DNA of 64,000 nt, from positions 762,047-826,046 of the forward strand of contig NZ_MAKX01000001.1 of NCBI RefSeq assembly GCF_001693415.1, in the 5' to 3' direction. The stretch comes from Tenacibaculum soleae. GTDB lineage: Bacteria > Bacteroidota > Bacteroidia > Flavobacteriales > Flavobacteriaceae. Position numbers and translations under genes: made by a program. Below, piece by piece: positions 62,706-64,000 of this stretch (its first letter is position 1; each line of letters opens with the position of its first letter). The notes beneath the pieces are model-generated. The model worked only from the letters and a program-made list of their open reading frames with translations, made no database searches and was not told the origin of the DNA.

Positions 62706-64000
62706 ATGATAGAAAATAGAGAATTAGACCTTGCCATTCAGTTTATAGAAAAAACAGATAGAAACCTTTTTATTACGGGAAAGGCAGGTACAGGAAAAAC
62801 TACTTTCTTACATAAAATAAAAAATGAATCCTTAAAAAGATTAGTTATTGTTGCACCAACAGGTGTAGCAGCAATTAATGCAAAAGGAGTTACTATTCAT
62901 TCTTTTTTTCAAATGCCATTTGGCCCAATTTTACCCAATCAATTAACCAATAATTCTAATCAACAACGTAAATTTAATAAAACTAAAATTGACATTATTA
63001 GATCGTTAGATTTAGTGATTATTGATGAAATTAGTATGGTTAGAGCCGACTTGTTAGACGGTATTGATCAAGTTTTACGAAAATATAAAAACCGAAACAA
63101 AGTTTTTGGAGGCGCACAAGTTTTAATGATTGGTGATTTACAACAATTATCGCCCGTTGTAAAACCAAACGAATGGAGTTTACTACAACAACACTATAAT
63201 TCGGTTTATTTTTTTAGTAGTAAAGCATTTCAAGAATCTAATACGTTAAGTATTGAATTGAAGAAAATTTATAGGCAAGATAACGAAGAATTTATAACTA
63301 TTTTAAATGAAATTAGAAATGATTCTTTATCAGAAAAGTCAGCTTCAATTTTAAATAAAAGATACAATCCAACTTTCGAACCTAAAAAAAACGAAGGCTA
63401 TATTACCTTAACAACTCATAATAAAAGAGCCGACACTATTAATACTTCTGAATTAAAAAAATTAAAGAAAAAAAGTGTTTTTTTTAAGGCTGATGTTTCG
63501 GGTAAATTCAATGAAAACGCATATCCGAATAATGAAAAATTAGAATTAAAAGAAGGAGCACAAGTAATGTTTATTAAAAACGACAGTTCTCCTGAAAAAC
63601 GATATTTTAATGGTAAAATAGGAAAAATCACCTTAATCGATGAGGATACTATTTATGTTAAATGCCCGAATGATGATGATGAAATTGAAACAACAAAAGA
63701 AACTTGGGAAAACATAAATTATTCTATTAATGAAGAAACTAAAGAAATAAAAGAAGATATTACAGGTTCTTTTTCACAAATTCCATTACGATTGGCATGG
63801 GCAATTACCATTCATAAAAGTCAAGGTTTAACTTTTGAAAAAGCTATAATTGATGCCGAAGCTTCTTTTGCGCACGGACAGACTTATGTTGCCTTAAGTA
63901 GGTGCACAAGTTTAGAAGGGATTGTTTTAAAAACACAAATTAGTAGTAGTTCGATTATTAATGATAGGACGATAGATTCATTTACTAAAAATGTAAGTGA
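62706..64000 (+). CDS. Pif1/RecD-like SF1 helicase (cut by window end)
   Basis: The frame is open from the ATG at 62706 to the window end, 431 residues and still running. Walker A KAGTGKTTFLHK near 25-36, LVIVAPTGVAAINAKGVTIHSFF, motif II VIIDEISMVRADLLD, MIGDLQQLSPVV, and AWAITIHKSQGLTFEKAIID plus TYVALSRCTSLEG (V and VI). This is the Pif1-type ATPase group common in Bacteroidetes, a 5'-3' DNA helicase. The C-terminal domain is outside the window. Confidence 0.88.
   Translation, partial: MIENRELDLAIQFIEKTDRNLFITGKAGTGKTTFLHKIKNESLKRLVIVAPTGVAAINAKGVTIHSFFQMPFGPILPNQLTNNSNQQRKFNKTKIDIIRSLDLVIIDEISMVRADLLDGIDQVLRKYKNRNKVFGGAQVLMIGDLQQLSPVVKPNEWSLLQQHYNSVYFFSSKAFQESNTLSIELKKIYRQDNEEFITILNEIRNDSLSEKSASILNKRYNPTFEPKKNEGYITLTTHNKRADTINTSELKKLKKKSVFFKADVSGKFNENAYPNNEKLELKEGAQVMFIKNDSSPEKRYFNGKIGKITLIDEDTIYVKCPNDDDEIETTKETWENINYSINEETKEIKEDITGSFSQIPLRLAWAITIHKSQGLTFEKAIIDAEASFAHGQTYVALSRCTSLEGIVLKTQISSSSIINDRTIDSFTKNVS

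Overview
The window looks like a piece of a low-GC marine flavobacterium (family Flavobacteriaceae, close in style to Tenacibaculum or Polaribacter). The evidence is AT-rich DNA, many TAnnTTTG promoter boxes of the Bacteroidetes type, several TonB-dependent receptors with CarboxypepD-like N-termini, an OmpA protein with thrombospondin type 3 repeats, and atpD-atpC standing apart from the other ATP synthase genes. No phage, plasmid backbone, transposase or CRISPR array was seen. Most genes are housekeeping or nutrient uptake.

Layout. 1-10 kb: end of a TonB receptor, lpxH, tadA, a DNA/nucleotide maintenance run (tatD, nudix, ogt), a PLP aminotransferase, a fatty acid desaturase, rsmG, and a small ArsR/DUF6428 pair with two copies of one operator. 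10-20 kb: DEAD-box helicase, chromate transporter, an internally duplicated surface lipoprotein paired with a TonB receptor, then a second TonB receptor. 19.8-24.9 kb: a DtxR/MntR-type regulator and a manganese/zinc-type ABC importer, divergent from that receptor; a four-helix-bundle gene is wedged inside the importer operon, just where the first permease should start. 25-39 kb: AddA-like helicase-nuclease, kbl, OmpA, atpDC, tatA, O-methyltransferase, an ECF sigma operon with a zinc-finger partner and two secreted proteins, panB, a hydroxyacid dehydrogenase and small proteins. 39-49.5 kb: a cupin/JmjC-like protein, bioB, a flotillin/NfeD pair, a ketoacyl synthase, a Coa1-like protein, and bioA-bioD-DUF2007-bioF, followed by two tandem tRNA-Asn genes. 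49.8-54 kb: sucA and sucB. 54-64 kb: TPMT-like methyltransferase, DUF457 membrane protein, a TolC/MFP/RND efflux operon, two small proteins and a truncated Pif1-like helicase.

The genes fall into working groups: biotin synthesis (bioB, bioA, bioD, bioF), metal uptake under one regulator, the 2-oxoglutarate dehydrogenase E1/E2 pair, and an RND efflux pump. The most unusual layer is not a gene family but a set of dispersed repeats. Two 74-base near-identical copies lie at 2381 and 9802. Related composite copies lie at 41601, 52547 and 58357, and short relatives lie inside ogt and before the efflux fusion protein. These repeats create false N-terminal extensions on bioB and on the RND pump, and one adds residues to the Ogt protein. 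The strongest single observation is that the first ABC permease of the metal importer has no ATG, GTG or TTG upstream of its first transmembrane helix, apparently because the four-helix-bundle gene was inserted there.
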